From CAZEGI01 sp964512105 (GTDB taxonomy: Archaea > Altiarchaeota > Altiarchaeia > IMC4 > CAZEGI01), in NCBI GenBank assembly GCA_964512105.1, contig CAZEGI010000027.1:1-15134 (forward strand): a stretch of 15,134 nucleotides of DNA. The letters run 5' to 3'. Positions within the stretch are counted from its first letter, which is position 1. The number at the start of each line of letters is the position of its first letter. Shown here in pieces: positions 5,869 to 12,894 of the stretch. Under the pieces are notes generated by a model. The model made no database searches. It saw only the letters and a program-made list of their open reading frames with translations, and was not told the DNA's origin. The position numbers and the translations under genes are program-made.

Positions 5869-7763
5869 TTTACTCTATAAACAATAATCGAATCGTCCTC
5901 GTAATAAGGTGTCTCGTTCCTGAATATATTTTTGATGAATTTTTTTGTTTTTTCGAAATCGTTCCTGTCGAAGGCGCCGAGTGAAATGCCGACCCTATAG
6001 ATGTCCTTGTGGATTATCACCCACTGGATATTGTATTTCTTCAGCGGTGTTAGTGATGTGGAAGCATTTAAATCAATCTTTTCAGGATTGCGCAACCGGT
6101 AGAACAAGGTCTCGTTTTCCAAGAAGTCCATAGCAGCAGGCGGAATTCTTGAGGTGTAGCCGCCAACCATTTTTTTGTGATGGACGGTTTGCAGGTACTC
6201 GTATTCCGGAATGCCGTAGAACATCAGCGCGCCATTGTACGTGTATATGCGCGGAGCTATCGGGACATCGAGTATCGCGTAATCTCCGGTGTCGTTTGCG
6301 ATTTCGTGATAAAACGCGGGAACGGTTGTTGGCGTTAACGAGATTGGAGCAACCATGAACTCGAATAAAACCACGGCCAGCACAACGAGTGCGATTTTTT
6401 TACTCAGTTTTTTGATTGCGAATCCGGAGATTACCGCGAGCGACAGCATCAGGAAGACATCGAACCTGTACGGTGCCCTGAAGATTGAAAATCCAGGCAC
6501 GAGGTAAAAAATCAGGCACGGCAGCGGGAAATATATTTCCCCGAGAAAATGCAGCACCGGTCCGAGCGCAAGTATGGCGAAGAGTATCGCGGATGCAGAC
6601 CAGAAATCAAACGCGCGGTCCTTGAAGGCATAGAGCAGCGTAACGAGCGTCATGCCTGCCGCAAGGACGATTGGATATGCAAAAAAGTCATTCTTGAAAA
6701 CGATGTGGATTACGACCAGGCAGAGTAAAATCGTGGTTGTTATTGGAACCGCAGAGGTCCGCTTTTGCAGGAGTTCTTTTGTTCTTTTGTACTTTCCGGA
6801 AAACCATTCCGCGGATTTGCTACCGCGCATATAAAGGCATGCTAAGATGAGTACAACATAGCCAGCAGGAACCACAACCCCGTCAGCAACGTCCGAGGTT
6901 ATGAAATTTTTCAGCGTGGTTCCGTATCCTCCGAGCAGCGGGTGTTTCTCCAAAGGGATGAAAAAACTGAAAAAATCGGCTGAGTAGTAAACTGCAGCAT
7001 CGAGCCCCGTACTGCTGTAGTCCGTGCCCTCCTTTAGCATCGGGTAAACCAGGGGAAAAACGAACAACAACGATAAAACAAAAACAACCAAAAAACGCTT
7101 GGTGAGTTTTGTGTTGAACGAATTTTTTTCATTATAAAAATGATATGAAAGGAAGAAGAGGATGAATATGAACAAAAGCCCGAGATATTGCCAGTCGGAA
7201 ATAGCGACCATGAAGATGAAAAATGATGCGAGGACCGGATTCCTGAAACCATTCTCATGGTATGTTTTAAGAACATAAAGCACCGCAAACGGAATCCACT
7301 GTATCGTTACCAGATTCAAATGCCCGACGAAAATTTCCGAGAAATGGTAGGGGCAAAATGCGAATATCACTCCTGAAATGAACGCCGCGGTTTTGTTTTT
7401 TGTCAGATGCTCGACCAGAAGAAAAGTGCCGTATGCTCCGATTACGAACGACAGCAGAATGAGAATGTTGTAAGTTGCAATCAACCCAAAAAAATCCTGC
7501 AGCGGTATTCCCAGCAGAAGGTTGAAAAAACTCTGCATATGGAACGCCAGATTCACACCTGTAGGATAGAACAGGTAATTTGTGTAGTAAATACTCGCAT
7601 TATCCTCAACAGATTTTTTGAACCACCAGAGGCCCCAGAGGCTCTGCCACGCATCATTACCACCAATAATTTTTGTGCTTAGGTTTAGGATAAGAGGGAA
7701 TGTCATCAGGAGTGTGAGTATTGCGTAAAGAACCAGAACGCAGATATGAACCTTCGGTCTCAT
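5865..7763 (-). CDS. Large polytopic membrane protein, GT-C glycosyltransferase-like
   Basis: This protein has 632 residues from the ATG at 7763; a TTG at 7772 would add three residues but is less likely. About ten to twelve hydrophobic segments fill residues 1-480, followed by a soluble C-terminal domain of about 150 residues that includes YAILDVPIAPR and WVIIHKD. The first outer loop carries GGNDAWQSLWGLWW, an acidic loop in the place where lipid-sugar-dependent GT-C enzymes hold a catalytic Asp. This fold uses a lipid-linked sugar donor at the outer face of the membrane. The specific family is not certain, and flippase-like or uncharacterised membrane families are alternatives. It is the first gene of the operon with the epimerase and methyltransferase-like genes and is divergent from the two GT39-like genes, with only 34 bp between them. 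Confidence 0.75.
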   Translation of the reverse strand: MRPKVHICVLVLYAILTLLMTFPLILNLSTKIIGGNDAWQSLWGLWWFKKSVEDNASIYYTNYLFYPTGVNLAFHMQSFFNLLLGIPLQDFFGLIATYNILILLSFVIGAYGTFLLVEHLTKNKTAAFISGVIFAFCPYHFSEIFVGHLNLVTIQWIPFAVLYVLKTYHENGFRNPVLASFFIFMVAISDWQYLGLLFIFILFFLSYHFYNEKNSFNTKLTKRFLVVFVLSLLFVFPLVYPMLKEGTDYSSTGLDAAVYYSADFFSFFIPLEKHPLLGGYGTTLKNFITSDVADGVVVPAGYVVLILACLYMRGSKSAEWFSGKYKRTKELLQKRTSAVPITTTILLCLVVIHIVFKNDFFAYPIVLAAGMTLVTLLYAFKDRAFDFWSASAILFAILALGPVLHFLGEIYFPLPCLIFYLVPGFSIFRAPYRFDVFLMLSLAVISGFAIKKLSKKIALVVLAVVLFEFMVAPISLTPTTVPAFYHEIANDTGDYAILDVPIAPRIYTYNGALMFYGIPEYEYLQTVHHKKMVGGYTSRIPPAAMDFLENETLFYRLRNPEKIDLNASTSLTPLKKYNIQWVIIHKDIYRVGISLGAFDRNDFEKTKKFIKNIFRNETPYYEDDSIIVYRVK

Positions 7764-7798
7764 TTTAAACAATTATTATTTACCATAAAGATATTTAA
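7763..7798. promoter_or_regulatory. Divergent, overlapping leaderless promoters
   Basis: Only 34 bp separate the two divergent start codons (7763 minus, 7798 plus). TTTTAAAC at 7763-7770 is correctly placed as a TATA-like box for the plus gene. TTAAATAT, read on the minus strand at 7790-7797, is correctly placed for the minus gene. The two transcription complexes would occlude each other, so the operon and the GT39 pair may be coupled in expression. Confidence 0.4.
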
Positions 7799-9432
7799 TG
7801 ATGAACTCAAAGACCAGGGATTTCGCCCTGCTGTGTTTCGTGCTGGTGGTTGCGGTAACGCTGAGGGTCACGAATCTTTACACGCTCCCGCGGTGGGACT
7901 GGGACGAGGGTGTGAACATGAACATTGCCTGGAACCTCGTGCAGGGGAAGGCGCAGATGTTCTGCATAAGCTATCCGTTCTTTCCGCATCCGCCCTTGTT
8001 TTTCATGATTCTTGGTTCCATGCTGTGGGTTTTTGGGAATTCGCTTATGGTTTTGCGGGCACTCGTTGTGGTTTATGGTTTGTGCACTACGGTTCTGCTG
8101 TATTTTTTGGGAAAGGAACTTTTTGATTCGCGCGTTGGTTTGCTTGCCTCGTTTCTGTATGCGGTTTATCCCGCAGCGATTTACTGGGGCAGGCAGGGTT
8201 TTGCGAACAACCAGCTGGCGTTTTTTTCTGTTCTTGGGTTTTATTTTTTGGTTAGGTTTTTGAATGCAAAGAGGCAACGTTACCTGTACCTTGCTGCTTT
8301 GAGTGTTTCGCTCTGCGCGGTCACGGAACTTACGGGTTTTGCTTTCGTTGTTTCCTTCTGGATTGTTTTGTGGATGTATTCCCGGAAGGACTTCTGGAAA
8401 GGTTTTTTCGTTTCACTGGTTTTGCCTGCGGTTTATTTTCTGGTTGTGGTTTTTTTCATGCGGGAGGCGTTTTTTTATGATGCGGGGCATTACGGAACTC
8501 TGGATACCGGCGGTACAAAACTGCGCGGCTCATCGGTGCTCTGGTCTCTGGCCGGTGTGGGGCTGTTTTTTGTTTTATACAGGACCGGTTACCTCGGATT
8601 CATAGTCCGGAAAAATCTCGATGGTATCGGGCAGGTTTTTAACCTCAAGAACACGAAACAACTAAAGACGGATTTCATGCTCCTCATTTGTGCGCTTAAC
8701 CTTCTGCTGGCCTTCACGCTCGCATCCCCGTTAACGGAGGAGAATTTGTTTGACGGTCTTGACTACTTCTGGTTGGGAATCCTTGGTTTCATTTTTGTTA
8801 GCGCCAGGGAAAGGAACCTGCTGTTCATATTTTTCATCCCCGTGTTCTGGAGCATCATGCAGGTCGGAAGAACCGATCACATGCTGATTCCGCTTTATCC
8901 GTATTTCGCTTTTGGTCTGGCACTGCTTGTCCGGTGGAGCTATACTTGCCTGAAAAAATTCATTTGCATCCGCGGAATTGCATGCTATGCGCTTGCTGCA
9001 ATTTTACTCTGCCCCTTTGCGCTCGCTTTGTACCAGGACGTTTCGACCTTCGTACTTGCAAGGAATTTTCACACGGAATCTCTGGATACGGTTATGGAAC
9101 TGACAACGTACGTGAACCGGAATTCCAACCCGGACGATGTGGTCCTTGTGCCGTCCCACTTTCCGAGATTCCTGAAACCGCAAGCAGCAATACTCACGGA
9201 CGGCATAACCAAGGAGGGTAAGACAATCGCGTATTTTCCAGAGAACATGCCGCAGGAACGGTTCGTGTTCAACTGCTCGTACAAAAACGCGAAATACGTC
9301 ATTACCGGAAAAAACGCGGTAGAAGGTTTGAGGAACAACTCGAAACTTGCGGAAATCGGGAATGAAATCGACAAATGGCCGGTTGAATATAGGATAAACG
9401 ACACATACATTTACAGGAATCCGGAAAAATGA
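7798..9432 (+). CDS. GT39/PMT-type membrane glycosyltransferase, copy 1
   Basis: This protein has 544 residues and many membrane segments. After the first one comes PRWDWDEGVN (about 31-40), the Asp-Glu loop that defines the PMT_2/ArnT-like GT39 group, and then PFFPHPPLFF, the usual HPPL element. Such enzymes transfer a sugar from a lipid-phosphate carrier to protein or lipid outside the membrane. Conserved features near the end, shared with copy 2, are DHMLIPLYPYFA, VPSHFPRFL and FNCSYKNAKYVI. Residues 22-233 are encoded by bases identical to copy 2; the rest is only homologous. Two adjacent ATGs begin at 7798. The stop overlaps the start of copy 2 as ATGA. Acceptor and sugar are unknown; the pilins or surface proteins encoded nearby are plausible acceptors. 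Confidence 0.9.
   Translation: MMNSKTRDFALLCFVLVVAVTLRVTNLYTLPRWDWDEGVNMNIAWNLVQGKAQMFCISYPFFPHPPLFFMILGSMLWVFGNSLMVLRALVVVYGLCTTVLLYFLGKELFDSRVGLLASFLYAVYPAAIYWGRQGFANNQLAFFSVLGFYFLVRFLNAKRQRYLYLAALSVSLCAVTELTGFAFVVSFWIVLWMYSRKDFWKGFFVSLVLPAVYFLVVVFFMREAFFYDAGHYGTLDTGGTKLRGSSVLWSLAGVGLFFVLYRTGYLGFIVRKNLDGIGQVFNLKNTKQLKTDFMLLICALNLLLAFTLASPLTEENLFDGLDYFWLGILGFIFVSARERNLLFIFFIPVFWSIMQVGRTDHMLIPLYPYFAFGLALLVRWSYTCLKKFICIRGIACYALAAILLCPFALALYQDVSTFVLARNFHTESLDTVMELTTYVNRNSNPDDVVLVPSHFPRFLKPQAAILTDGITKEGKTIAYFPENMPQERFVFNCSYKNAKYVITGKNAVEGLRNNSKLAEIGNEIDKWPVEYRINDTYIYRNPEK
7861..8497 (+). repeat. 637-bp identical block, copy 1
   Basis: The bases match 9474-10110 without a difference that I could find; the other reading frames translate identically as well. 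The block encodes residues 22-233 of the first GT39-like protein, covering the catalytic loop and the first several membrane segments. Sequence before and after the block diverges abruptly. Confidence 0.95.
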
Positions 9433-10997
9433 GGAAAAAAATTTTGCTGCTTGTTTTTGTGCTGGCGGTGTTGCTGAGGGTCACGAATCTTTACACGCTC
9501 CCGCGGTGGGACTGGGACGAGGGTGTGAACATGAACATTGCCTGGAACCTCGTGCAGGGGAAGGCGCAGATGTTCTGCATAAGCTATCCGTTCTTTCCGC
9601 ATCCGCCCTTGTTTTTCATGATTCTTGGTTCCATGCTGTGGGTTTTTGGGAATTCGCTTATGGTTTTGCGGGCACTCGTTGTGGTTTATGGTTTGTGCAC
9701 TACGGTTCTGCTGTATTTTTTGGGAAAGGAACTTTTTGATTCGCGCGTTGGTTTGCTTGCCTCGTTTCTGTATGCGGTTTATCCCGCAGCGATTTACTGG
9801 GGCAGGCAGGGTTTTGCGAACAACCAGCTGGCGTTTTTTTCTGTTCTTGGGTTTTATTTTTTGGTTAGGTTTTTGAATGCAAAGAGGCAACGTTACCTGT
9901 ACCTTGCTGCTTTGAGTGTTTCGCTCTGCGCGGTCACGGAACTTACGGGTTTTGCTTTCGTTGTTTCCTTCTGGATTGTTTTGTGGATGTATTCCCGGAA
10001 GGACTTCTGGAAAGGTTTTTTCGTTTCACTGGTTTTGCCTGCGGTTTATTTTCTGGTTGTGGTTTTTTTCATGCGGGAGGCGTTTTTTTATGATGCGGGG
10101 CATTACGGAATGGGTGGAACCATGCAAGGTCCGTCTGCAATGGTGGTTGTCGGTCTGCTGTTGCTCACGATTTACCTGATAAAGCCCCTCAGGGATGTTT
10201 ATACTGGAATCGCAAGGAGCGTTGACCTCGACCTGCCGGTTTATTACGCAATCGCGAGCCTTACGGTTTTTCTGCCACTGACTGAATCGCGGTTTCTCGT
10301 AAGCATAGATTATTTCTGGCTGGGCGTTCTTGGATTTTCGCTTCTGGAGAAGAAAAAACGCAATCTTACACTGTGTTTTTTCCTGGCCTACTTCCTGCTG
10401 GTTGTTTCGATGGACAGGTCAGACCACATGCTGATTCCACTCTACCCGTACTTCGCTCTCGGTCTGGGGGTTTTCCTGCCGCTGCTGTACAAAAGAGCGC
10501 TTGGGTACTTTCCGGGTTTATTGAAACGTTTCAAGAAGGAAGTTTCTCCGGCAGTTATATTGCTGCTTGTGGCGTATCCGGTCGTGTTCATGTCGCTCCA
10601 GAGCGTCACCCTGTTTGTTCTTGGAGGTATTCAAAGCGAGCCCGTGAACTCCGACCTTGCTGTTGTAGATTACCTCAACCAGCACACAACACCGCAGGAT
10701 TTTGTCATAGTGCCGAGCCACCTCCCGAGGTTTCTGCACGCAAAGACGGGGATACTGACGCAGGGTGTTGCAATCGAGGGTGTGCCGATAAAGTACGAGT
10801 CCGGAGATATACCGAAGGAGCGTTTTTTGTTCAACTGCTCGTACAGGAACGCGAAGTACGTCATTGTTGCGAATTCGACGCTGAACGAACTCAAGATAAC
10901 ACCTGAATTGAAGAAAATCGCGGAGGATATACAAAGCTGGAATCTGATAAACGCAAACGCGGACATCTGGGAAAACCCTAAACAATCCAGCCGCTGA
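9429..10997 (+). CDS. GT39/PMT-type membrane glycosyltransferase, copy 2
   Basis: This protein has 522 residues. The domain layout is the same as copy 1: WDWDEG catalytic loop, HPPL element, then DHMLIPLYPYFA, VPSHLPRFL and FNCSYRNAKYVI in the C-terminal part. Residues 16-227 are identical to residues 22-233 of copy 1 at the base level. The C-terminal 295 residues are clearly related but strongly diverged. An identical catalytic half joined to a different second half suggests the same sugar donor with a different acceptor, though this is inference. The ATG lies inside the stop of copy 1, so translation is probably coupled. The gene ends convergently with the small membrane protein on the other strand, overlapping it by 20 nt. 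Confidence 0.9.
   Translation: MRKKILLLVFVLAVLLRVTNLYTLPRWDWDEGVNMNIAWNLVQGKAQMFCISYPFFPHPPLFFMILGSMLWVFGNSLMVLRALVVVYGLCTTVLLYFLGKELFDSRVGLLASFLYAVYPAAIYWGRQGFANNQLAFFSVLGFYFLVRFLNAKRQRYLYLAALSVSLCAVTELTGFAFVVSFWIVLWMYSRKDFWKGFFVSLVLPAVYFLVVVFFMREAFFYDAGHYGMGGTMQGPSAMVVVGLLLLTIYLIKPLRDVYTGIARSVDLDLPVYYAIASLTVFLPLTESRFLVSIDYFWLGVLGFSLLEKKKRNLTLCFFLAYFLLVVSMDRSDHMLIPLYPYFALGLGVFLPLLYKRALGYFPGLLKRFKKEVSPAVILLLVAYPVVFMSLQSVTLFVLGGIQSEPVNSDLAVVDYLNQHTTPQDFVIVPSHLPRFLHAKTGILTQGVAIEGVPIKYESGDIPKERFLFNCSYRNAKYVIVANSTLNELKITPELKKIAEDIQSWNLINANADIWENPKQSSR
9474..10110 (+). repeat. 637-bp identical block, copy 2
   Basis: This is the second copy of the block at 7861-8497, at an offset of 1613 bp. It ends sharply at the Tyr-Gly codons, after which the two genes differ. 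Confidence 0.95.
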
Positions 10998-11094
10998 AGA
11001 AGGTGAACCAGGTCCAGAACGCCAGGAACGCTATCAAACCCACAAGCATGAGGATGTCCTTCCGCGTTATGTCGTCCCTTAACCTGAATTCCAT
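10978..11094 (-). CDS. Small single-helix membrane protein (38 aa)
   Basis: This short frame reads from the ATG at 11094 to TAG at 10978. The charged start MEFRLRDDITRKD is followed by one hydrophobic segment of about 22 residues rich in Phe and Trp (FLAFWTWFTFFSGW) and a three-residue tail. That is a classic small membrane-protein profile. The strongest support is a TATA box read as GTATATAAAT at 11119-11128, centred 29 nt before the ATG, exactly right for a leaderless archaeal transcript. The last 20 nt overlap the end of the GT39 copy 2 gene on the other strand. It is divergent from the pilin cluster, sharing a 97-bp control region. I recognise no family; it might assist assembly of a membrane complex. 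Confidence 0.65.
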   Translation of the reverse strand: MEFRLRDDITRKDILMLVGLIAFLAFWTWFTFFSGWIV

Positions 11095-11118
11095 CTTACT
11101 TTCTGCAAGCGTAAAGGC

Positions 11119-11128
11119 ATTTATATAC
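11119..11128 (-). promoter_or_regulatory. TATA box for the small membrane protein gene
   Basis: On the minus strand this reads GTATATAAAT, centred 29 nt ahead of the ATG at 11094. It lies back to back with the pilin-cluster promoter. Confidence 0.55.
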
Positions 11129-11140
11129 TCCTACCTATTA

Positions 11141-11185
11141 TTTATATATACTAAAATCAAGATATAAATACAAAAAAGAGAGGTG
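11141..11185 (+). promoter_or_regulatory. Pilin cluster promoter and ribosome-binding site
   Basis: TTTATATATA at 11141-11150 would start transcription near 11171-11175. A strong GAGGTG motif at 11180-11185 then stands six bases before the ATG at 11192, which decides that start. A GTG at 11183 would lie inside this motif and is not a likely start. ATATAAAT at 11162-11169 is a possible second box giving a leaderless transcript. Confidence 0.6.
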
Positions 11186-11191
11186 AAAAAT

Positions 11192-11551
11192 ATGGAGTTG
11201 AAGTTTAAGGGTTTAGCAGTACTGATGTTAGCTTTGCTTGTTTCTGGCTTTGTGAGCGCCCAAGAGTTTGAGGGTATGACGACCGCCAGCCAGATAGCGA
11301 CGCGGCTCGGGAGCATTCTCTGCGCGATAATGACGATTCTGCTTATGGTTGCCGCGGGAATAGCGATAATCATAGTGGTAATACAAGGCATAAAGTGGAC
11401 AGCATCTGCGGATGACCCTGGCGCTAGAAAAACCGCCAAAGGGGGAATCATACACGCGATTATAGGGCTGATTATAGTGATAATCGCCGTAGAAGTGATA
11501 TCGATGATTGTTGCGGGGACGGACGTAATAATCATGGGTTGCATGTACTAA
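11192..11551 (+). CDS. VirB2/TrbC-like type IV secretion pilin 1
   Basis: This protein has 119 residues from the ATG at 11192, chosen because a GAGGTG motif ends six bases before it. A signal peptide ends at FVSA, giving a mature protein that starts with Gln. Two membrane helices follow. The first begins LCAIMTILLMVAAG and ends at GIKW; the second begins IIHAIIGLIIV. A short basic loop, SADDPGARKTAK, lies between them. This two-helix hairpin with a G-x-KW and charged loop is the pattern of TrbC/VirB2 pilins and of the T4SS pilin families found in small-genome bacteria. Such subunits polymerise into conjugation or secretion pili. Cys at the start of helix 1 and Cys near the C-terminus (GCMY) should lie on the same outer side. 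It is first of four tandem paralogues. Confidence 0.82.
   Translation: MELKFKGLAVLMLALLVSGFVSAQEFEGMTTASQIATRLGSILCAIMTILLMVAAGIAIIIVVIQGIKWTASADDPGARKTAKGGIIHAIIGLIIVIIAVEVISMIVAGTDVIIMGCMY
11273..11551 (+). repeat. 279-bp identical block of pilins 1 and 2, copy 1
   Basis: The bases match 11714-11992 (offset 441 bp) without a difference that I could find. The block begins four residues after the predicted signal cleavage site and ends at the stop codon, so the mature pilin bodies are identical while the signal peptides differ. Confidence 0.95.
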
Positions 11552-11562
11552 GCGACAACCCT

Positions 11563-11591
11563 TGATTTTTTTTATTTTTACGATTTTTTGA
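11563..11591 (+). terminator. T-rich tract after pilin 1
   Basis: Two T-runs (11566-11573 with continuing T-rich bases to 11579, and 11584-11589) follow the pilin 1 stop. Archaeal RNA polymerase typically ends transcription at such tracts without a hairpin. Partial termination here would favour pilin 1 over the downstream copies. Confidence 0.4.
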
Positions 11592-11620
11592 CTTGCGATA
11601 GCAGTATTTTATGAAGGAAG

Positions 11621-11992
11621 ATGGGTGCAGATAGCGAATTGAAGTCAGGGATTTCAGTTTTGGTGTTGGTTTTAAGTTTTCTTAGCTTTGTGAGTGCACA
11701 GGGTGAGTTCGAAGGTATGACGACCGCCAGCCAGATAGCGACGCGGCTCGGGAGCATTCTCTGCGCGATAATGACGATTCTGCTTATGGTTGCCGCGGGA
11801 ATAGCGATAATCATAGTGGTAATACAAGGCATAAAGTGGACAGCATCTGCGGATGACCCTGGCGCTAGAAAAACCGCCAAAGGGGGAATCATACACGCGA
11901 TTATAGGGCTGATTATAGTGATAATCGCCGTAGAAGTGATATCGATGATTGTTGCGGGGACGGACGTAATAATCATGGGTTGCATGTACTAA
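11621..11992 (+). CDS. VirB2/TrbC-like type IV secretion pilin 2
   Basis: This protein has 123 residues. The signal peptide differs from pilin 1 (SVLVLVLSFLSFVSA) but leads to the same cleavage pattern with Gln as the first mature residue. From EFEGMTTAS to the C-terminal GCMY the protein is identical to pilin 1. The ATG at 11621 has GAAGG close upstream at 11613-11617; a TTG at 11639 would also give a full signal peptide and aligns better with pilin 1, so the start is uncertain. I see no well-placed TATA box, so read-through from pilin 1 is likely. The gap to pilin 1 is 69 bp. Confidence 0.82.
   Translation: MGADSELKSGISVLVLVLSFLSFVSAQGEFEGMTTASQIATRLGSILCAIMTILLMVAAGIAIIIVVIQGIKWTASADDPGARKTAKGGIIHAIIGLIIVIIAVEVISMIVAGTDVIIMGCMY
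11714..11992 (+). repeat. 279-bp identical block of pilins 1 and 2, copy 2
   Basis: This is the second copy of the block at 11273-11551. It ends exactly at the last base of the TAA stop, after which the flanks differ. Confidence 0.95.
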
Positions 11993-12072
11993 AGCCAAAA
12001 CGCAGAATACGCCACCCATACACTATTTTTGCATTTATAAATCCATCTGTTGTATATCACTTATAACACAAA

Positions 12073-12453
12073 ATGGAAAACTCCAAACTTAAAATTATGG
12101 GTTCGATGCTTCTGCTTTTGATTATTCTGGGTTCTGTGAGCGCACAGGGAGATTTCGAAGGTCTTGAAACCGCGAGCAGAATAGGGTCGCGGCTCGGGAG
12201 CATTCTCTGCGCGATAGTGGTAATTCTGCTCATGGTTGCCGCCGGAATCGCGATAATCATACTGATAATTCAGGGTATAAAGTGGACCGGTTCGGCAGAC
12301 GACCCGGGCGCGAGAAAGCAGGCGAAGGACGCTATCGTTCATGCAATCATCGGGCTGATTATAGTTGTGCTCGCTGTGGAAATAATATCCATGGTTGTCG
12401 CAGGCATGGAGCTGATAAGCGACTGCATGTACCAAGTGACGGGGTCGATATAA
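12073..12453 (+). CDS. VirB2/TrbC-like type IV secretion pilin 3
   Basis: This protein has 126 residues and the same architecture as pilins 1 and 2 but a diverged sequence: signal peptide ending GSVSA, mature start QGDFEG, helix 1 from LCAIVVILLMVAAG to GIKW, loop GSADDPGARKQAKD, helix 2 from IVHAIIGLIIV. The C-terminus extends past the conserved Cys with QVTGSI, which the other copies lack. ATTTATAAA near 12032-12040 lies about 37 nt ahead of the ATG, so the gene may have its own short-leader promoter. It is probably a minor or alternative subunit of the same fibre. Confidence 0.82.
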   Translation: MENSKLKIMGSMLLLLIILGSVSAQGDFEGLETASRIGSRLGSILCAIVVILLMVAAGIAIIILIIQGIKWTGSADDPGARKQAKDAIVHAIIGLIIVVLAVEIISMVVAGMELISDCMYQVTGSI

Positions 12454-12500
12454 CCCCTTCTTCTAATTTTTTTATATTTTATACCCTCTTCTAATTTTTA
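12454..12500 (+). terminator. T-rich terminator and promoter with 12-bp direct repeat
   Basis: CTTCTAATTTTT occurs at 12460-12471 and again at 12488-12499, with TTTATATTTTATA between. The T-runs suit archaeal termination after pilin 3. The AT-rich core at 12471-12483 lies about 30 nt before the pilin 4 ATG at 12506, fitting a leaderless promoter. Confidence 0.45.
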
Positions 12501-12505
12501 ATACA

Positions 12506-12862
12506 ATGCTAAACACGACCAGGTTGCTTGCCATATCCGTGATGGTTCTGCTTCTGTTGGGTTCTGTTATTGCCCAGCCGGTTCCGGGAGCAACTGCAAG
12601 GATGATTGCATCGAAAGTGGTGAACATCCTGTGCTCGATGCTTATGGTCATCATCTTCCTTGCTGCAGGCATTGCGATTATTGTGGTTGTTCTGGCCGGA
12701 ATCAAATGGAGTTCCGCGGGTGACGACCCTGGAGCAAGAAAGCAGGCGAGGGATTCGGTGATACACGCGATTATCGGGCTGATTATAGTGATAGTGGCTG
12801 CGGAGCTGGTTGCGGTGGTTATCGCCGGGACCGACATAATAGTGAAGCGCTGCGTTATTTGA
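12506..12862 (+). CDS. VirB2/TrbC-like type IV secretion pilin 4
   Basis: This is the most diverged of the four paralogues, with 118 residues. The signal peptide ends SVIA, with Gln as first mature residue (QPVPGATARM). Helix 1 runs from ILCSMLMVIIFLAAG to GIKW, the loop is SSAGDDPGARKQARD, and helix 2 starts VIHAIIGLIIVIVAAE. The Cys near the C-terminus is kept (RCVI). The loop SAGDDP is closest to the pattern usual in bacterial T4SS pilins. Only 32 bp separate it from the VirB6-like gene, so the two are probably expressed together. Confidence 0.82.
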   Translation: MLNTTRLLAISVMVLLLLGSVIAQPVPGATARMIASKVVNILCSMLMVIIFLAAGIAIIVVVLAGIKWSSAGDDPGARKQARDSVIHAIIGLIIVIVAAELVAVVIAGTDIIVKRCVI

Positions 12863-12894
12863 TATTTAGTTTTAATCAGCTAATATTCTAATGT

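Noticed and set aside
7807..8277. Long open frame on the minus strand inside the first GT39-like gene, repeated at 9411-9890
   Set aside because: It is a shadow of the duplicated 637-bp block. The real frame has membrane segments and catalytic motifs, and the two minus frames are identical only because the bases are identical.
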